Source: Stenotrophomonas maltophilia
GTDB lineage: Bacteria; Pseudomonadota; Gammaproteobacteria; Xanthomonadales; Xanthomonadaceae
NCBI RefSeq assembly: GCF_025642255.1
Contig: NZ_CP106759.1
Location: forward strand, 3,623,501-3,687,500
Reading direction: 5' to 3'
Length of the DNA: 64,000 nucleotides
The notes beneath the pieces were generated by a model. The model had not been told where the DNA came from and ran no database searches. It worked only from the letters and a program-made list of their open reading frames with translations. Of this stretch, positions 63,776 to 64,000 are shown in pieces; position 1 is the first letter of the stretch, and the number at the start of each line of letters is the position of its first letter. Both the position numbers and the translations under genes were made by a program.

Positions 63776-64000
<225 letters not shown>

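Overview
The window is GC-rich gammaproteobacterial chromosome that looks like Stenotrophomonas (Xanthomonadaceae, S. maltophilia complex). The evidence is the xanthomonad-style gene order (def/fmt/rsmB divergent from LysM-dprA-smg, with topA-tsaC downstream), the many GTAG-headed palindromes typical of Stenotrophomonas, and the recognisable rpoD, topA, priA and groL products. No prophage, insertion sequence, transposase or CRISPR array was found. Genus assignment is from pattern recognition, not from a search.

Layout. 1-3600: small accessory genes (DoxX, an SDR/NTF2 pair divergent from a LysR regulator). 3750-17140: a catabolic island. An XRE-cupin regulator lies divergent from an operon of serine hydrolase, enolase-superfamily epimerase, POT-type transporter and lipoprotein amidohydrolase. 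A second operon follows with TonB receptor, DUF1611/DgcN-like protein, YkvI-like permease and second serine hydrolase. Both operons are preceded by the same 29-bp element. 17300-19240: a decayed patch with a lipoprotein gene, an SRAP-like remnant, a tRNA with CAU anticodon and a broken HipA/YjjJ-type kinase gene. 19300-26000: rpoD, dtd, an LpxL-type acyltransferase, ribA and two PH-domain membrane proteins. 26080-31170: LPS/envelope glycosylation genes. 31190-42210: the housekeeping block rsmB-fmt-def / LysM-dprA-smg-GYF proteins-topA-tsaC. 42270-50020: small envelope proteins, an SDR, sppA, a MATE pump, a DUF3106 protein and a membrane-anchored sigma-like protein. 50020-56480: priA (preceded by a perfect inverted pair of DnaA-box 9-mers), GST, a NYN-domain protein, NDH-2 and GIY-YIG. 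56500-60240: a tandem glycine riboswitch before a TRIC-type channel, an odd beta-helix-like gene pair, and aroG with an aromatic-rich leader peptide and attenuator. 60700-64000: a small unknown, an AlkC-like repair gene with a MarR regulator, a third serine hydrolase and the end of groL.

The most interesting unit is 3754-17140. It pairs a dipeptide-epimerase/N-acetyl-D-Glu-racemase-like enzyme (DgcA-like) with a DgcN-like DUF1611 protein. It adds outer-membrane uptake, periplasmic D-amino-acid-type hydrolases and two inner-membrane transporters under one candidate operator. I infer a dedicated scavenging system for peptidoglycan-derived or other D-amino-acid-containing peptides, plausibly ending in D-Glu to L-Glu conversion. 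Several of its proteins depart from family hallmarks: the amidohydrolase lacks the HxH metal motif and the POT transporter lacks the ExxER motif.
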